DNA of 33,646 nt from Nitrospirota bacterium (GCA_018971525.1 JAGXAR010000040.1:1-33646); one strand, 5' to 3'. Counted from the stretch's first letter, positions 7,430-15,725 are shown. Notes: generated from the letters alone by a model not told the origin. Program-made: numbers and translations.

Positions 7430-8464
7430 TCACGGAATCAACACCACCTTCCCGCACTGCCCTGAGTTGATCAGTTCGAATCCCCGCGCGAAGTCTTTCA
7501 TGGGAAAGGTATGGGTGATCACCGGCTTGATATTGAGTCCTGCCTGGAAGAGGCCGGCCAAGCGATACCAGGTTTTGAAGAGGCGGCGGCCGGTAATGCC
7601 GTAGACGCGAATCCCCTTAAAGATAATTTCATTCGCAAGGTCGCAATTGATCGGGCCGGTTGGAATGCCGAAGAGTGTCACGCGTCCGCCGTTCTTTACG
7701 GCACTGAAGGCTTGATGCAATGCCGTAGGGTTTCCCGACATTTCGAGCGACGCGTCGACGCCTTCGCCGGCGGTAATCTCGAGAACGGCGGAGGCGATGC
7801 GGTCCGCTGTCTCGGTCTTGGCGTTGAGCAGGTGATCGACACCGACCTGTTTGGCAAGGTCCAGGCGGTACGCACTGACATCCGTGGCGATGATCATGGC
7901 GGCACCGGCCGTTCGTGCGACGGCGGCCGAGACAAGTCCGGTCGGACCACAGCCGGTGATCAAGACCGTCTGTCCGGTGAGGTCTTCGACTAAGGCGGCG
8001 TCGACGGCGTTGCCGAGCGGTTCTTGGACGCAGGCGAGTTCCGGTGGAATGGTCGGCGAGGTCTTCCAGAGCACAGTTTCAGGCAAGACGACATACTCCG
8101 CGAACGACCCGTCTCGATCGACTCCGAGGATGCGATAATTTTTGCACACATGCGCCTGTCCGGTGCGACATTGGAAGCATTGGCCACAGGTCAGGTGAGA
8201 CTCCGCTGCGACATAGTCCCCTACCTTGACCAACGTGACCTCGGCCCCGATTTCCACCACCTCGCCGCACATTTCATGACCGATGATCCGGGGGGGATGG
8301 ATGCGGCTGTGTGCCCAAGGATCCCAATTATAAATATGGGCATCCGTCCCGCAGAGAGAGGTGGCTTTGACGCGGATGATTGCATCGGCGGGGCCCGGTC
8401 TCGGATCCGGCCTGTCGGTGGCGGTCAACCCCGGTTGTGCCGATGTCTTGACGAGCGCGCGCAT
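7430..8464 (-). CDS. tdh: L-threonine 3-dehydrogenase
   Basis: 344 residues, a zinc-dependent medium-chain dehydrogenase that oxidises L-threonine to 2-amino-3-oxobutyrate with NAD+. The catalytic zinc ligands are Cys38 (SLCGTDAHIYNWD) and His63-Glu64 (IIGHEMCGEVVEIG). The structural zinc cysteines 93, 96, 99 and 107 are all present in the segment CGQCFQCRTGQAHVC. The Rossmann motif TGCGPTGLVSA and the acidic ATDVS fit NAD+. These positions match E. coli Tdh numbering. ATG at 8464 (MRALVKTSAQPG) is the family start; the frame is open further upstream to 8509, but those codons run towards the repeat copy at 8506. A TATACA-like sequence lies just upstream (8473-8478, minus) without a clear -35. 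Acts with kbl downstream. Confidence 0.95.
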   Translation of the reverse strand: MRALVKTSAQPGLTATDRPDPRPGPADAIIRVKATSLCGTDAHIYNWDPWAHSRIHPPRIIGHEMCGEVVEIGAEVTLVKVGDYVAAESHLTCGQCFQCRTGQAHVCKNYRILGVDRDGSFAEYVVLPETVLWKTSPTIPPELACVQEPLGNAVDAALVEDLTGQTVLITGCGPTGLVSAAVARTAGAAMIIATDVSAYRLDLAKQVGVDHLLNAKTETADRIASAVLEITAGEGVDASLEMSGNPTALHQAFSAVKNGGRVTLFGIPTGPINCDLANEIIFKGIRVYGITGRRLFKTWYRLAGLFQAGLNIKPVITHTFPMKDFARGFELINSGQCGKVVLIP

Positions 8465-8505
8465 GCGCCCATTGTATACCAGGTGATCGATCCCGCCTAC
8501 CCCTG

Positions 8506-8760
8506 GCAAGCTGCGGAAAAACTATTGTGGCACGCGAGAACTCCAATGGTCCCGCACGTCCGACACAATAATAAGGAGGGCAATTCGCCGGGATGCTCAA
8601 AAAGGCTAGACTTCTCACCCACCCAACCCCGGCGCGCCAAAACGCGCCGTTCCGCGGGCAAGGCCGCAGCGAGTGAGGGGTCGAAGCTAACCCGCTGGGG
8701 TACGTTGAGGGTCTGAACGATGCGAGAACGATGCTGGCTGACTTTTTCAGCATCCTGCTA
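8506..8760 (+). repeat. MITE-like dispersed repeat, copy 2
   Basis: About 255 bp. The degenerate left end GCAAGCTGCGGAAAAACT (8506-8523) pairs with the well-conserved right end ACTTTTTCAGCATCCTGCTA (8741-8760). Directly inside the left end is a hairpin, TATTGTG (8523-8529) against CACAATA (8564-8570), enclosing GGCACGCGAGAAC as in copy 1. It shares GGATGCTCAAAA, CAAGGCC-CAGCGAGTGA and GAGGGTCTGA-CGATGCGAGAA with copy 1. It fills most of the gap between tdh and the TonB-like gene and contains no gene. Confidence 0.7.
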
Positions 8761-8811
8761 CAAGAAAAAACGGGTTGCGCCAGGGTCCGCGAGATCGGTA
8801 GGATGCGATCT

Positions 8812-9807
8812 ATGAAGGCTCCGTACCACCGAGGCCTTGTACTGCTGGCGGGGATCTGTTGCCTTGCACTCTTCTGTCCCGGCCTCATCTCACCCGCGCG
8901 CTCCGCATCATCGCCACAGACTGCCTCCTCGTCCGGCCCCACGAAGCGGTGGGCGCAGTTCGAGTTGAGCCAAGCGGAGTCGATGGGAGATCCGCAAACC
9001 GGGAAGCCCGTTACGCTGACGATTTTCCTTGGAGGCGTGACATCCGGTAATACTCCGGTGGTGGCGACCTGTGAATCGATTGTGTTTCAAGCCCAAACAG
9101 TTACACTTGAGCCGGATGCGGAATCGATGGCGTTGAAGGGGACGGTGACGCTCGAGCCGATCCCGATGAGTCGGACCTCTGTGCCACACAGGGCTGCGCG
9201 AATCCAAGTGACGTTTGCTCGATCCCGACAGGACAAACTCGAACGGTTCATGCGGCGGGTCGTGTATGTGACCATGGATCGTTCGGAGCCGGCCAATGAG
9301 AGTAGTGAGTCGCCGCCCGTTCGTCCGGAGGAATCGCAGAGCGGGGATGTCATCTTGGATGAAGTGCAACCCGCTGTGGAGCCGGTCTCGACGGGAGCTT
9401 TAGCCGAGGAAGATCTGATCCCGTTTGCCTCCCCCGGGGAGGGAAAGGCCTACTGGCAGCATGTGAGTCAACTCATCAGCCGGAGTTGGGCCCACCAGGT
9501 CCGCGGAATCCGGCGTGCGGCAAGCAGCGAAACGGTGAAGGTCCGTTTCAAGATGTTTCCCAACGGCCGCGCCCAGCTGATCGAGATTGAGAAAGGCTCC
9601 GGCGCGCGCGAAATCGACGAAGCCGGAATTTATGCAGTGGTCAATGCCCAACCGTTCCTGCCGTTTCCCGGCGAGTTGGGGGAGGACCCGGTGGACGTGC
9701 ATGTCCGGATGCGAACCGGAAGTCGGGCACGGCCCCTTGAACTGCAGTCGGTCGGGAATCCATCACACAGCAAGCCTGATGCGTCGGGCCAGCCTTCCAA
9801 GAAGTAG
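8812..9807 (+). CDS. Exported protein with TonB C-terminal-like domain
   Basis: About 331 residues. The N-terminus is a signal peptide or membrane anchor (GLVLLAGICCLALFCPGLISPARSA). The middle (approx. 40-170) has beta-rich sequence without a family I recognise, then an acidic, Pro/Ser/Glu-rich linker (about 175-210). The last ~100 residues resemble a TonB C-terminal domain: AYWQHVSQLISRSW, VKVRFKMFPNGRAQLIEIEKGSGAREIDEAGIYAV, QPFLPFPGEL, DVHVRMRTG. In classical TonB this domain contacts TonB-dependent receptors; here the typical proline-rich N-terminal spacer is missing, so this may be a periplasmic TonB-like protein rather than an energy transducer. The frame is open up to 8731, but those codons lie in the MITE end (peptide DFFSILL), so ATG 8812, or 8803, is preferred. 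yceI follows by 54 bp. Confidence 0.65.
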   Translation: MKAPYHRGLVLLAGICCLALFCPGLISPARSASSPQTASSSGPTKRWAQFELSQAESMGDPQTGKPVTLTIFLGGVTSGNTPVVATCESIVFQAQTVTLEPDAESMALKGTVTLEPIPMSRTSVPHRAARIQVTFARSRQDKLERFMRRVVYVTMDRSEPANESSESPPVRPEESQSGDVILDEVQPAVEPVSTGALAEEDLIPFASPGEGKAYWQHVSQLISRSWAHQVRGIRRAASSETVKVRFKMFPNGRAQLIEIEKGSGAREIDEAGIYAVVNAQPFLPFPGELGEDPVDVHVRMRTGSRARPLELQSVGNPSHSKPDASGQPSKK

Positions 9808-9861
9808 GGAGCAACCCGTTCAGACCCCGCTGCGATACGTTTCAACCAGGAGGAGTGATTC

Positions 9862-10473
9862 ATGCTGAAGAGGAGAGGGCAGAGTTGGCGCGCGCTCTTG
9901 CTGCTCGGAGCGACGGTCTGGTTCCAGCTGGTGGCTCACGCAGAACCAGCTCGTTGGGACGTGGATCCTGACCATTCGACGATAGAGTTTCGCGTCACGC
10001 ACATGGTCGTGTCGAAGACCACGGGGCGGTTCATGGATTATGCCGGGTTTATCGACATGGATGCCGAAGCCGGCACAGTGAAGGCCATTGAGGCCACGAT
10101 CAAGACCGGGTCGGTGAATACAAATCACGAAAAACGGGATGCCCACTTGCGGAATGCAGACTTTTTCGACGTGGAACACTATCCGACGATGACCTTCAAG
10201 TTGAAACGCTACAAGAAAACCGCAGAGGGCTATACGGCGGCGGGAGATCTCACGCTGCGCGGAGTGACCAAGGAAATCACCCTGGTGGGCCATTATAACG
10301 GGACGACGAAGGATCCCATGGGTAATACCAGAGCCGGCTTCAACGCGGAGGGGAAGCTCAACCGCAAAGACTTCGGTATGGTCTGGAACAAGACGCTGGA
10401 TAGCGGCGGGCTCGTCGTCGGCGACGAGGTCCAGATACGGCTCGATATCGAATGTATCAAGGCGAAGCCCTAG
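9862..10473 (+). CDS. YceI family periplasmic lipocalin-like protein
   Basis: 203 residues with a signal peptide (cleavage near VAHAEP). The YceI domain fills the rest: ARWDVDPDHSTIEFRVTHMVVSKTTGRF, TIKTGSVNTNHEKRDAHLRNADFFDVEHYPTMTFK, LTLRGVTKEITLVGHYNG, and NRKDFGMVWNKTLDSGGLVVGDEVQIRLDIE. YceI proteins form an extended beta-barrel that binds polyisoprenoid or other amphiphilic ligands in the periplasm. The start is supported by AGGAGG (about 9848-9853). The stop TAG is the first three bases of MITE copy 3, as for the hydrolase gene at 4576. Confidence 0.93.
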   Translation: MLKRRGQSWRALLLLGATVWFQLVAHAEPARWDVDPDHSTIEFRVTHMVVSKTTGRFMDYAGFIDMDAEAGTVKAIEATIKTGSVNTNHEKRDAHLRNADFFDVEHYPTMTFKLKRYKKTAEGYTAAGDLTLRGVTKEITLVGHYNGTTKDPMGNTRAGFNAEGKLNRKDFGMVWNKTLDSGGLVVGDEVQIRLDIECIKAKP

Positions 10474-10706
10474 CAGGCTGTCGGAAAAGTCGCTCTTCTG
10501 ATCCGCCCAACCCTGGCGGATATTTCACCCTCCCGCCCTGAGTCTGCCAAGGCAGCCTCTTTACCCTGGGACGCACCTTTGCCCAGGCATCGTTCTCGAA
10601 ATCCGTGAAGCGTGAAACGTATGGAAATTGTGAACCTGACTCAGCCGGTTCTGCAACGAGAGACAAACGGCATACCGAAGAGGACGGGCTTTTTGAACAG
10701 CCTGCG
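10471..10706 (+). repeat. MITE-like dispersed repeat, copy 3
   Basis: About 236 bp between inverted ends TAGCAGGCTGTCGGAAAAG (10471-10489) and GCTTTTTGAACAGCCTGCG (10688-10706). Positions 10501-10574 match 4681-4754 in copy 1 with only about six differences, including an unbroken TATTTCACCCTCCCGCCCTG. A GTGAAGCGTGAAACGT microrepeat is embedded at 10605-10620. The left TAG is the stop codon of the YceI gene. Confidence 0.75.
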
Positions 10707-10776
10707 TGGTTTTGGTCTGTTAGTGAGTTGACCGGCGGTTTGTCATCGGCTCATTCATTCTTGAGAGCGATCAATA

Positions 10777-11778
10777 ATGAAAGCGATGGTTTTGACTCGC
10801 ACGGCGGACGTGGGAACTGCTCCCCTGCAGCTTCACGAGCTTCCAATTCCAGAACCAGGTCCTGGGGAAGTTTTAGTTCGCCTCACCGTCTGCGGAATCT
10901 GCCGGACGGATCTTCATGTCATTGAAGGCGAGTTGGCCAACCCCACACTTCCGCTCATTCCCGGCCACCAAGCTGTCGGGGTCGTCAGTCAGGTTGGCGC
11001 AGGCGTGAGTGAACGGGCAGTCGGGGAGCGAGTTGGCATCGCCTGGCTACAGCATACGTGCGGCGTCTGCGAGTTTTGCACGAGCGGGCGCGAGAACCTG
11101 TGCGAGCGCGCCAGGTTTACGGGCTATCATGTCGATGGCGGATATGCCGAATATGCGCTCGTCCCGGCCGTATTTGCCTATCCGATTCCACCGGTCTTCA
11201 GTGATGAAGAAGCGGCGCCCCTCCTCTGTGCCGGGATCATCGGCTACCGCGCATTGCGTTTGAGCGGAATCCGTCCGGGTCAACGGCTCGGTCTCTACGG
11301 GTTCGGAGCCTCCGCTCACATTACTATCCAGATTGCCCGGCATTGGGGCTGTCAGGTCTATGTCAGCTCGTTGAAGCCGGAACATCAACGTCTCGCACGT
11401 GACTTGGGCGCCGTCTGGGTCGGCGGAGCGGCCGACAGGCCGCCGGACAAGCTCCACGGCTCGATTATCTTTGCGCCAGCCGGGGAATTGGTCCCGCAGG
11501 CCCTGCGCGCATTGGAACGCGGCGGTACGCTCGCCCTTGCCGGTATTCACATGACGCCGATTCCCTCGCTCGATTACGATCGCGAGGTCTTCGGAGAGAA
11601 GGTCATTCGAAGCGTCACGGCCAATACGAAGCAGGACGGGCTAGACCTCCTGCGCGAGGCGGCTGCGATTCCGATCAAACCCCGGACCCTGTCGTTCCCC
11701 CTCGCCGAGGCCAACCGCGCTTTGCAAGAGCTGAAAGCCGGACGCTATTCGGGAGCCGGAGTGCTCGTCCTGCCGTAA
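10777..11778 (+). CDS. Zinc-dependent alcohol dehydrogenase
   Basis: 333 residues, medium-chain dehydrogenase superfamily. Catalytic zinc ligands: Cys in CGICRTDLHVIEG, His in LIPGHQAVG and Cys in LLCAGIIGYRAL. The four structural-zinc cysteines are in the segment CGVCEFCTSGRENLC. The cofactor site is GLYGFGASAHIT, a variant of GxGxxG typical of one bacterial ADH subgroup. YVSSLKPEHQRLA follows, with no acidic residue at the usual NAD-determining position, so NADP preference is possible. Likely role is interconversion of primary alcohols and aldehydes. The start ATG 10777 has no strong ribosome site. TTGACC near 10728 is a possible -35, but no good -10 follows at 17 bp. Confidence 0.85.
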   Translation: MKAMVLTRTADVGTAPLQLHELPIPEPGPGEVLVRLTVCGICRTDLHVIEGELANPTLPLIPGHQAVGVVSQVGAGVSERAVGERVGIAWLQHTCGVCEFCTSGRENLCERARFTGYHVDGGYAEYALVPAVFAYPIPPVFSDEEAAPLLCAGIIGYRALRLSGIRPGQRLGLYGFGASAHITIQIARHWGCQVYVSSLKPEHQRLARDLGAVWVGGAADRPPDKLHGSIIFAPAGELVPQALRALERGGTLALAGIHMTPIPSLDYDREVFGEKVIRSVTANTKQDGLDLLREAAAIPIKPRTLSFPLAEANRALQELKAGRYSGAGVLVLP

Positions 11779-11824
11779 CCGACCGGAAGAAAGTGAGCAT
11801 GAGCCTATGGTAGGATTTGTCACC

Positions 11825-12418
11825 ATGCGTCAGACCTGTCTTGTTCTCTGGATTGCTTGTAGCCTGCTGCTCGCCGGCCTGCCGGCCTGGGCGCTGGAGT
11901 TTACTGCCGATCAAGTGACCAAGATCGATGGCAAATCGCACAAAGCGATCATCTATTACCGCGATCAGATGTGGCGCATCGAGCACCATTCGATGGGGCC
12001 GGTCAATGTGAGCATCGTGCGCAAGGATAAGCAGGTCGTCTGGTTGCTGCTCTCGCGGATGAAACATTTCAAAACGATGCCCTATAGTCCGGAGCAGGAT
12101 CTCAGGGTGAGTGAAAAGCTGGAGGGAGAAGTGTCGCGGCAGGAGATCGGGACGGAAGTGCGCGAGGGGCATCCGACAATCCTGTATGAAGTGACGACGA
12201 AACAAGGGGAGCAGGTCGAGGTCTATTATCAATGGGTCGCTACGGACATTCATTTTCCGATGAAGCTGGCGAAGAAAGACGGGAGTTGGATCGTGGAGTA
12301 CCAGCATGTGAAGCTGCGGTCGGTCTCGGACTACCTCTTCAACCTGCCGCTCAACTTTCAGCCGCTGGAAGACTTCAATAAACAAGAGCTACCCGAGCAG
12401 ACCGCGCCGGGCCTATAA
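11825..12418 (+). CDS. Exported LolA/DUF4412-like protein
   Basis: 197 residues with a signal peptide (MRQTCLVLWIACSLLLAGLPAWALEF). The mature part reads as one antiparallel beta-sheet: EFTADQVTKIDGKSHKAIIYYRDQMWRIEHH, VNVSIVRKDKQVVWLLLSRMKHFKTMP, then GHPTILYEV, VEVYYQWVATDIHFPMKLA, WIVEYQHVKL. This layout is that of the LolA/LolB/DUF4412 superfamily of periplasmic lipid- or lipoprotein-handling proteins; the exact family is uncertain. A start at 11807 (MVGFVT) is possible, but ATG 11825 has TAGGA about 10 bp upstream and gives a standard signal peptide. The SUMF1-like gene follows after 20 bp, so they are probably co-transcribed. Confidence 0.6.
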   Translation: MRQTCLVLWIACSLLLAGLPAWALEFTADQVTKIDGKSHKAIIYYRDQMWRIEHHSMGPVNVSIVRKDKQVVWLLLSRMKHFKTMPYSPEQDLRVSEKLEGEVSRQEIGTEVREGHPTILYEVTTKQGEQVEVYYQWVATDIHFPMKLAKKDGSWIVEYQHVKLRSVSDYLFNLPLNFQPLEDFNKQELPEQTAPGL

Positions 12419-12438
12419 CACAGCAAGGAGGACGTGAC

Positions 12439-13353
12439 GTGCGAGTTTTCGGAATCATCGCGGGCACTGTGATAACAGGATTAATTGTAATGGGGGGATT
12501 GGTTCATGCGTTGGACGTGGCCGACGTCGTCCGGGAATGGACCCCTGAAGGAAAGAAGATCGCCGCCGAGCGTGTGAAGCTGCCGGCTCACGACGAGATG
12601 GTCCTCATTCCAGCCGGCCCGTTCATCATGGGGAGCGACAGGAAGATAGACCGCAACGCCTATCCGGCAGAGTTTCCCCAGCGGAAGGTCTATCTGGACG
12701 CGTATGAGATCGACAAGTTCGAAGTGACCACCGTGCAATATCTGAAGTACATCCTGGCCAAGGATCTTCCGCCGCTGATCGACTGGCAGTATGACGGCGG
12801 CAACTTCCAGGAGACCATGGTCAACCATCCGGTGATGCATGTGTCGTGGGACGATGCCGATGCCTACTGCAAGTGGGCGGGCAAACGGCTTCCGACCGAA
12901 GCCGAGTGGGAGAAGGCGGCCCGCGGAGAGGATGGACGGATTTATCCCTGGGGCAATCAGCCGGCCGGTCTGTCGCGTTCGAACTTCGGTCGGACCGGCT
13001 TGTCGGGACCGGTGCGCGATCGTCCCGAGCGGCTGCTGCTCTATCCGCCGATCATTTCCGTGGACAAATATGACAATGCCGTCGGTCCCTACGGCACGTT
13101 TCAGATGGCGGGTAATGTGGCCGAGTGGGTGGCGGATTGGTATGACCCCAAGTACTACACGACTGCGCCGGACAAGAATCCTAAGGGCCCTGAAAAAGGT
13201 ACTCAGCGGAGCTTCCGTGGCGGCGGCTGGATCGACAGCACGCCGAGCGTGCGGGCTGCGCACCGCAACGGGACCGATCCCAACACCAAAATGAACTGGA
13301 TGGGGTTCCGCTGCGCGCGCGATGTAAAAGAAGTAGCTGGTGCGCAGGGCTGA
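12439..13353 (+). CDS. SUMF1/FGE-fold protein lacking the catalytic cysteines
   Basis: 304 residues, GTG start with AAGGAGGA 7 bp upstream. After a signal/anchor segment (GIIAGTVITGLIVMGGLVHA) comes the formylglycine-generating-enzyme fold: MVLIPAGPFIMGSD, DKFEVTTVQYLKYI, HPVMHVSWDDADAYCKWAGKRLPTEAEWEKAARG, YPWGNQ, GTFQMAGNVAEWVADWY, RSFRGGGWIDSTPSVRAAHRNG and MGFRCARD. True FGE has a cysteine pair downstream of the RGGSW motif; here that region has no cysteine, so sulfatase-activating activity is unlikely. Such proteins often serve as binding modules or as other oxidoreductase-like members. A paralogue lies at 14886-15725. Co-transcription with the gene upstream is likely. Confidence 0.85.
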   Translation: MRVFGIIAGTVITGLIVMGGLVHALDVADVVREWTPEGKKIAAERVKLPAHDEMVLIPAGPFIMGSDRKIDRNAYPAEFPQRKVYLDAYEIDKFEVTTVQYLKYILAKDLPPLIDWQYDGGNFQETMVNHPVMHVSWDDADAYCKWAGKRLPTEAEWEKAARGEDGRIYPWGNQPAGLSRSNFGRTGLSGPVRDRPERLLLYPPIISVDKYDNAVGPYGTFQMAGNVAEWVADWYDPKYYTTAPDKNPKGPEKGTQRSFRGGGWIDSTPSVRAAHRNGTDPNTKMNWMGFRCARDVKEVAGAQG

Positions 13354-13375
13354 CGCTCCCATGCCTCACGAAGCG

Positions 13376-13468
13376 ACCCTTTCGGGTTCCGGCGGGCGGC
13401 AGCCTTCGGAAATTCCCTCGGGGGCTCGGTCAGTTCCCGCTTCCCTTCCCGCCGGAACCTCGAAGGGG
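13376..13468. repeat. Long imperfect inverted repeat between convergent genes
   Basis: ACCCTTTCGGGTTCCGGCGG starting at 13376 is inverted as CCCGCCGGAACCTCGAAGGG starting at 13448, giving a stem of about 20 bp (a one-base bulge and one mismatch) with a ~51-nt loop. It lies between the convergent SUMF1-like and HemD-fusion genes and may end transcription from both sides, though there is no clear T-tract. The rest of 13354-13567 shows no gene. Confidence 0.55.
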
Positions 13469-13567
13469 CCCCGCTTCTCCGGCAAAGTTTCGCGTCGAGC
13501 CTTGCGCAGTCAGGTGAGTGGTGGACGAGGGAGTGAGTAGAGGCATCACCGTCTCGTACACACAGGT

Positions 13568-14839
13568 CTAAGCTGATTGTTTCTGTTGAAGAAGCCCGTG
13601 AGCCTGCTGGCTGGTTTCCTTGACCAGGACGCCCATCTTCGGGTGGGAGGGTTCGAAGTCGATGGGAAGATCGTAATGGCGGAGGCATTCGCTGGCAGTG
13701 GGGCCGATGGATGCCACCACCATCTTTTTGCAGGCCGCTTTAAACTGCGCGGTTGTGCCTTCCTGTTCGAGTAACTGCATGACATGATCGATCTGCGCGG
13801 CGTTGGTGATCAGCATCACCTGCATGTTTCCCGCGATAATTTCGCCGAGTACCTGCCTCAACGGACCTGTGTCTTCCGGGAGCGCCCAACGATATATGGG
13901 CACGGGAAAGACTTCTGCGCCTCGTTGCCTCAGGGCCTCCAAAAGCTGCGGATTGCTCATGCCATATTCTTGCACGGCGACGCGGAGACCCTTGACCGGA
14001 CGGTACTCGTCGAGGGTGGAGACCACCTCGACCCATGTGTTCGGTTCCGGCACGGTGATGTTCGGTTCCAGGTCGAGTGCTCTCTTGAGGGCGGCGGCTG
14101 GTTTCGGTCCTCGCGTGACCACAAAGGTTTTCTTCAACGCCTCGACCAGGTCGGTCAGAGGATAGCGAGTCTGGAGAATGTCGAAGAGGGCCATGGTGCC
14201 GGTGCCGGTCAGCAGAATTACAACGTCGATCTGTTCGAGGATGAGCTTGACGCCCAGGCGGAGGACGGCCCCATTCTCCTGAAGGGGAATCGGGAGTTCC
14301 CGCAACGCCGGGACTACAACCGGCGTCCCTCCGTTCCGTTCGATCAGCCGCGCCATTTCCGTTGCCATGCGACTTTCTAACGACACGACACGCAAGCCGT
14401 GGAAATCCGTGGGCAAGGGTAGCGGTGGCGGTTCGCTGGGAACAGGATCCGGCATAACTTCGACCGGAGTTGGGGGTATCACGGGCTTGTCTGGTTCGCC
14501 GCAGATCGAGAGGAGCGCAACGATTTCCGTAACCTCTTCCAGCAGCCCCTGAATCGATTGATCCTGGTCGGTGCCGGCGGCGCAGAGGAGTTCGAGCCAG
14601 AATACGCAGTCGTCGGCGTCTCCGGAGGCGAGGTTGCGATTCCGGTGGAAATCATCTTCAGACCAGGCACGAGCAAGAGCGCGGCTGTTCGCTGCGAGGG
14701 TGGTGGCCGCCTTCACAAGCGGCGTTTGAATGGCGAGGGTTTCCGGTGTTTTAGGGAGATTTCCGAACAGCTTCAGGATGCCGATGGCAAACTGTTTGGT
14801 CTTGGCCCTGAGCTGATCTGTCTGGTCCGATCCGGTCAT
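13568..14839 (-). CDS. hemD-like: Four-helix-bundle / uroporphyrinogen-III synthase fusion protein
   Basis: 423 residues in two parts. Residues ~8-112 read as a four-helix-bundle protein of the 23S rRNA intervening-sequence type (TIGR02436-like): LRAKTKQFAIGILKLFGNLPKT, then PLVKAATTLAANSRALARAWS and DADDCVFWLELLCAAG. A proline-rich linker (about 116-143) follows. Residues ~147-410 resemble uroporphyrinogen-III synthase, with its two-lobed repeat: GLRVVSLESRMATEMARLIERNGG, VVILLTGTGTMAL, KGLRVAVQEYG, LLEALRQRGAEVFPVPIYRW, MQVMLITNAAQIDHVMQLL, ASIGPTASECLRHYDLPIDFEPSHPKMGVLV. HemD cyclises hydroxymethylbilane to uroporphyrinogen III in heme, siroheme and cobalamin synthesis. No other heme gene is nearby, so it may be the pathway enzyme or a repurposed paralogue. 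The N-terminal fusion is unusual. Confidence 0.78.
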   Translation of the reverse strand: MTGSDQTDQLRAKTKQFAIGILKLFGNLPKTPETLAIQTPLVKAATTLAANSRALARAWSEDDFHRNRNLASGDADDCVFWLELLCAAGTDQDQSIQGLLEEVTEIVALLSICGEPDKPVIPPTPVEVMPDPVPSEPPPLPLPTDFHGLRVVSLESRMATEMARLIERNGGTPVVVPALRELPIPLQENGAVLRLGVKLILEQIDVVILLTGTGTMALFDILQTRYPLTDLVEALKKTFVVTRGPKPAAALKRALDLEPNITVPEPNTWVEVVSTLDEYRPVKGLRVAVQEYGMSNPQLLEALRQRGAEVFPVPIYRWALPEDTGPLRQVLGEIIAGNMQVMLITNAAQIDHVMQLLEQEGTTAQFKAACKKMVVASIGPTASECLRHYDLPIDFEPSHPKMGVLVKETSQQAHGLLQQKQSA

Positions 14840-14885
14840 GACACGGTTCTACCATGCAGGCGAGACCGATCGTCAGTGCAAACGA

Positions 14886-15725
14886 TTATTTCGCATCGAG
14901 GGCGCAACGGAAACCGGTCGATTCGTTCCGGATCGTCGGGTCGCTGTCCACGCGGGTAAAGATGCGAACCGTGGGGGTTTCGTTCTGCCATCCTGCACCC
15001 CGAATGACTTTCTTGGTGCCCGTATCAGGGCCTTTGGGATTCTTTGCCGGGCTCTTCTCGTAGTACCGGGCGTCGTACCAGTCGTTGACCCATTCCCAGA
15101 CGTTGCCGGCCATGTCGTAGGCGCCGAACGGGCTCTTGCCCAATTCATAGCTTCCGACGGGCATGAGGGTCTTCTCGCCGACCCACTGTTGATTGAAGTT
15201 GAGATGCTTCAGGGTGGGTTCGACGTTGCCCCAGGGGAATCGTCGATCGGCGGTGCCCTTTGCCGCCTTTTCCCATTCAGCTTCGGTCGGGAGGCGTTTG
15301 CCCGCCCAGGCGCAATAGGCCTCGGCGTCAAACCAATCCACATTGATCACGGGCCGGTCGGCCAGTGAGTCAGAGATGGTGTCTCCTTGCCAGAGGTTCC
15401 GCGTCGGGTTCTTGGAATTTTGTGGGACGCGATGGCCTGTGGCTTTGACGAACTCCAGATATCGGCCGTTCGTCACTTCGAATTTGTCGATAAAAAAGGT
15501 GTCGACAAACACGTCATGCCGTGGATATTCATCGCGTCCGCCATCCCGGTCTCCGTGGGGGACACCCATCGGAAACGAGCCGGCCTGGACCACGACCATT
15601 GGCGCACCGTCCTTGCCCGTCTGTGGTGTAAGCAGGGCCTGAGGCGGCTGGTCGGCTGCGAAGAGCGGGGACATGTTGAGCAAGACAGAGAACACAGTCG
15701 CGGCAAGCAACACTCGGACAGACAT
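14886..15725 (-). CDS. SUMF1/FGE-fold exported protein, second paralogue
   Basis: 279 residues with a signal peptide (MSVRVLLAATVFSVLLNMSPLFAAD). The fold is the same as at 12439: MVVVQAGSFPMGVPHGDRDGG, DKFEVTNGRYLEFVKATGHR, RPVINVDWFDAEAYCAWAGKRLPTEAEWEKAAKG, FPWGN, YDMAGNVWEWVNDWYDARYY, VIRGAGWQNETPTVRIFTR and STGFRCALDAK. The region where catalytic cysteines sit in formylglycine-generating enzyme has none, so this is probably not a sulfatase activator. The start at 15725 is chosen because AAGGAG lies 9-10 bp upstream; a TTG start at 15746 would precede that site. The HemD-fusion gene begins 46 bp downstream on the same strand. Confidence 0.85.
   Translation of the reverse strand: MSVRVLLAATVFSVLLNMSPLFAADQPPQALLTPQTGKDGAPMVVVQAGSFPMGVPHGDRDGGRDEYPRHDVFVDTFFIDKFEVTNGRYLEFVKATGHRVPQNSKNPTRNLWQGDTISDSLADRPVINVDWFDAEAYCAWAGKRLPTEAEWEKAAKGTADRRFPWGNVEPTLKHLNFNQQWVGEKTLMPVGSYELGKSPFGAYDMAGNVWEWVNDWYDARYYEKSPAKNPKGPDTGTKKVIRGAGWQNETPTVRIFTRVDSDPTIRNESTGFRCALDAK

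Noticed and set aside
12439-13353. Sulfatase-activating formylglycine-generating enzyme
   Set aside because: The catalytic cysteine pair is absent; only the fold is supported.
12481-13362. 293-codon open frame on the minus strand
   Set aside because: Antisense to the SUMF1-fold gene; no recognisable motifs.
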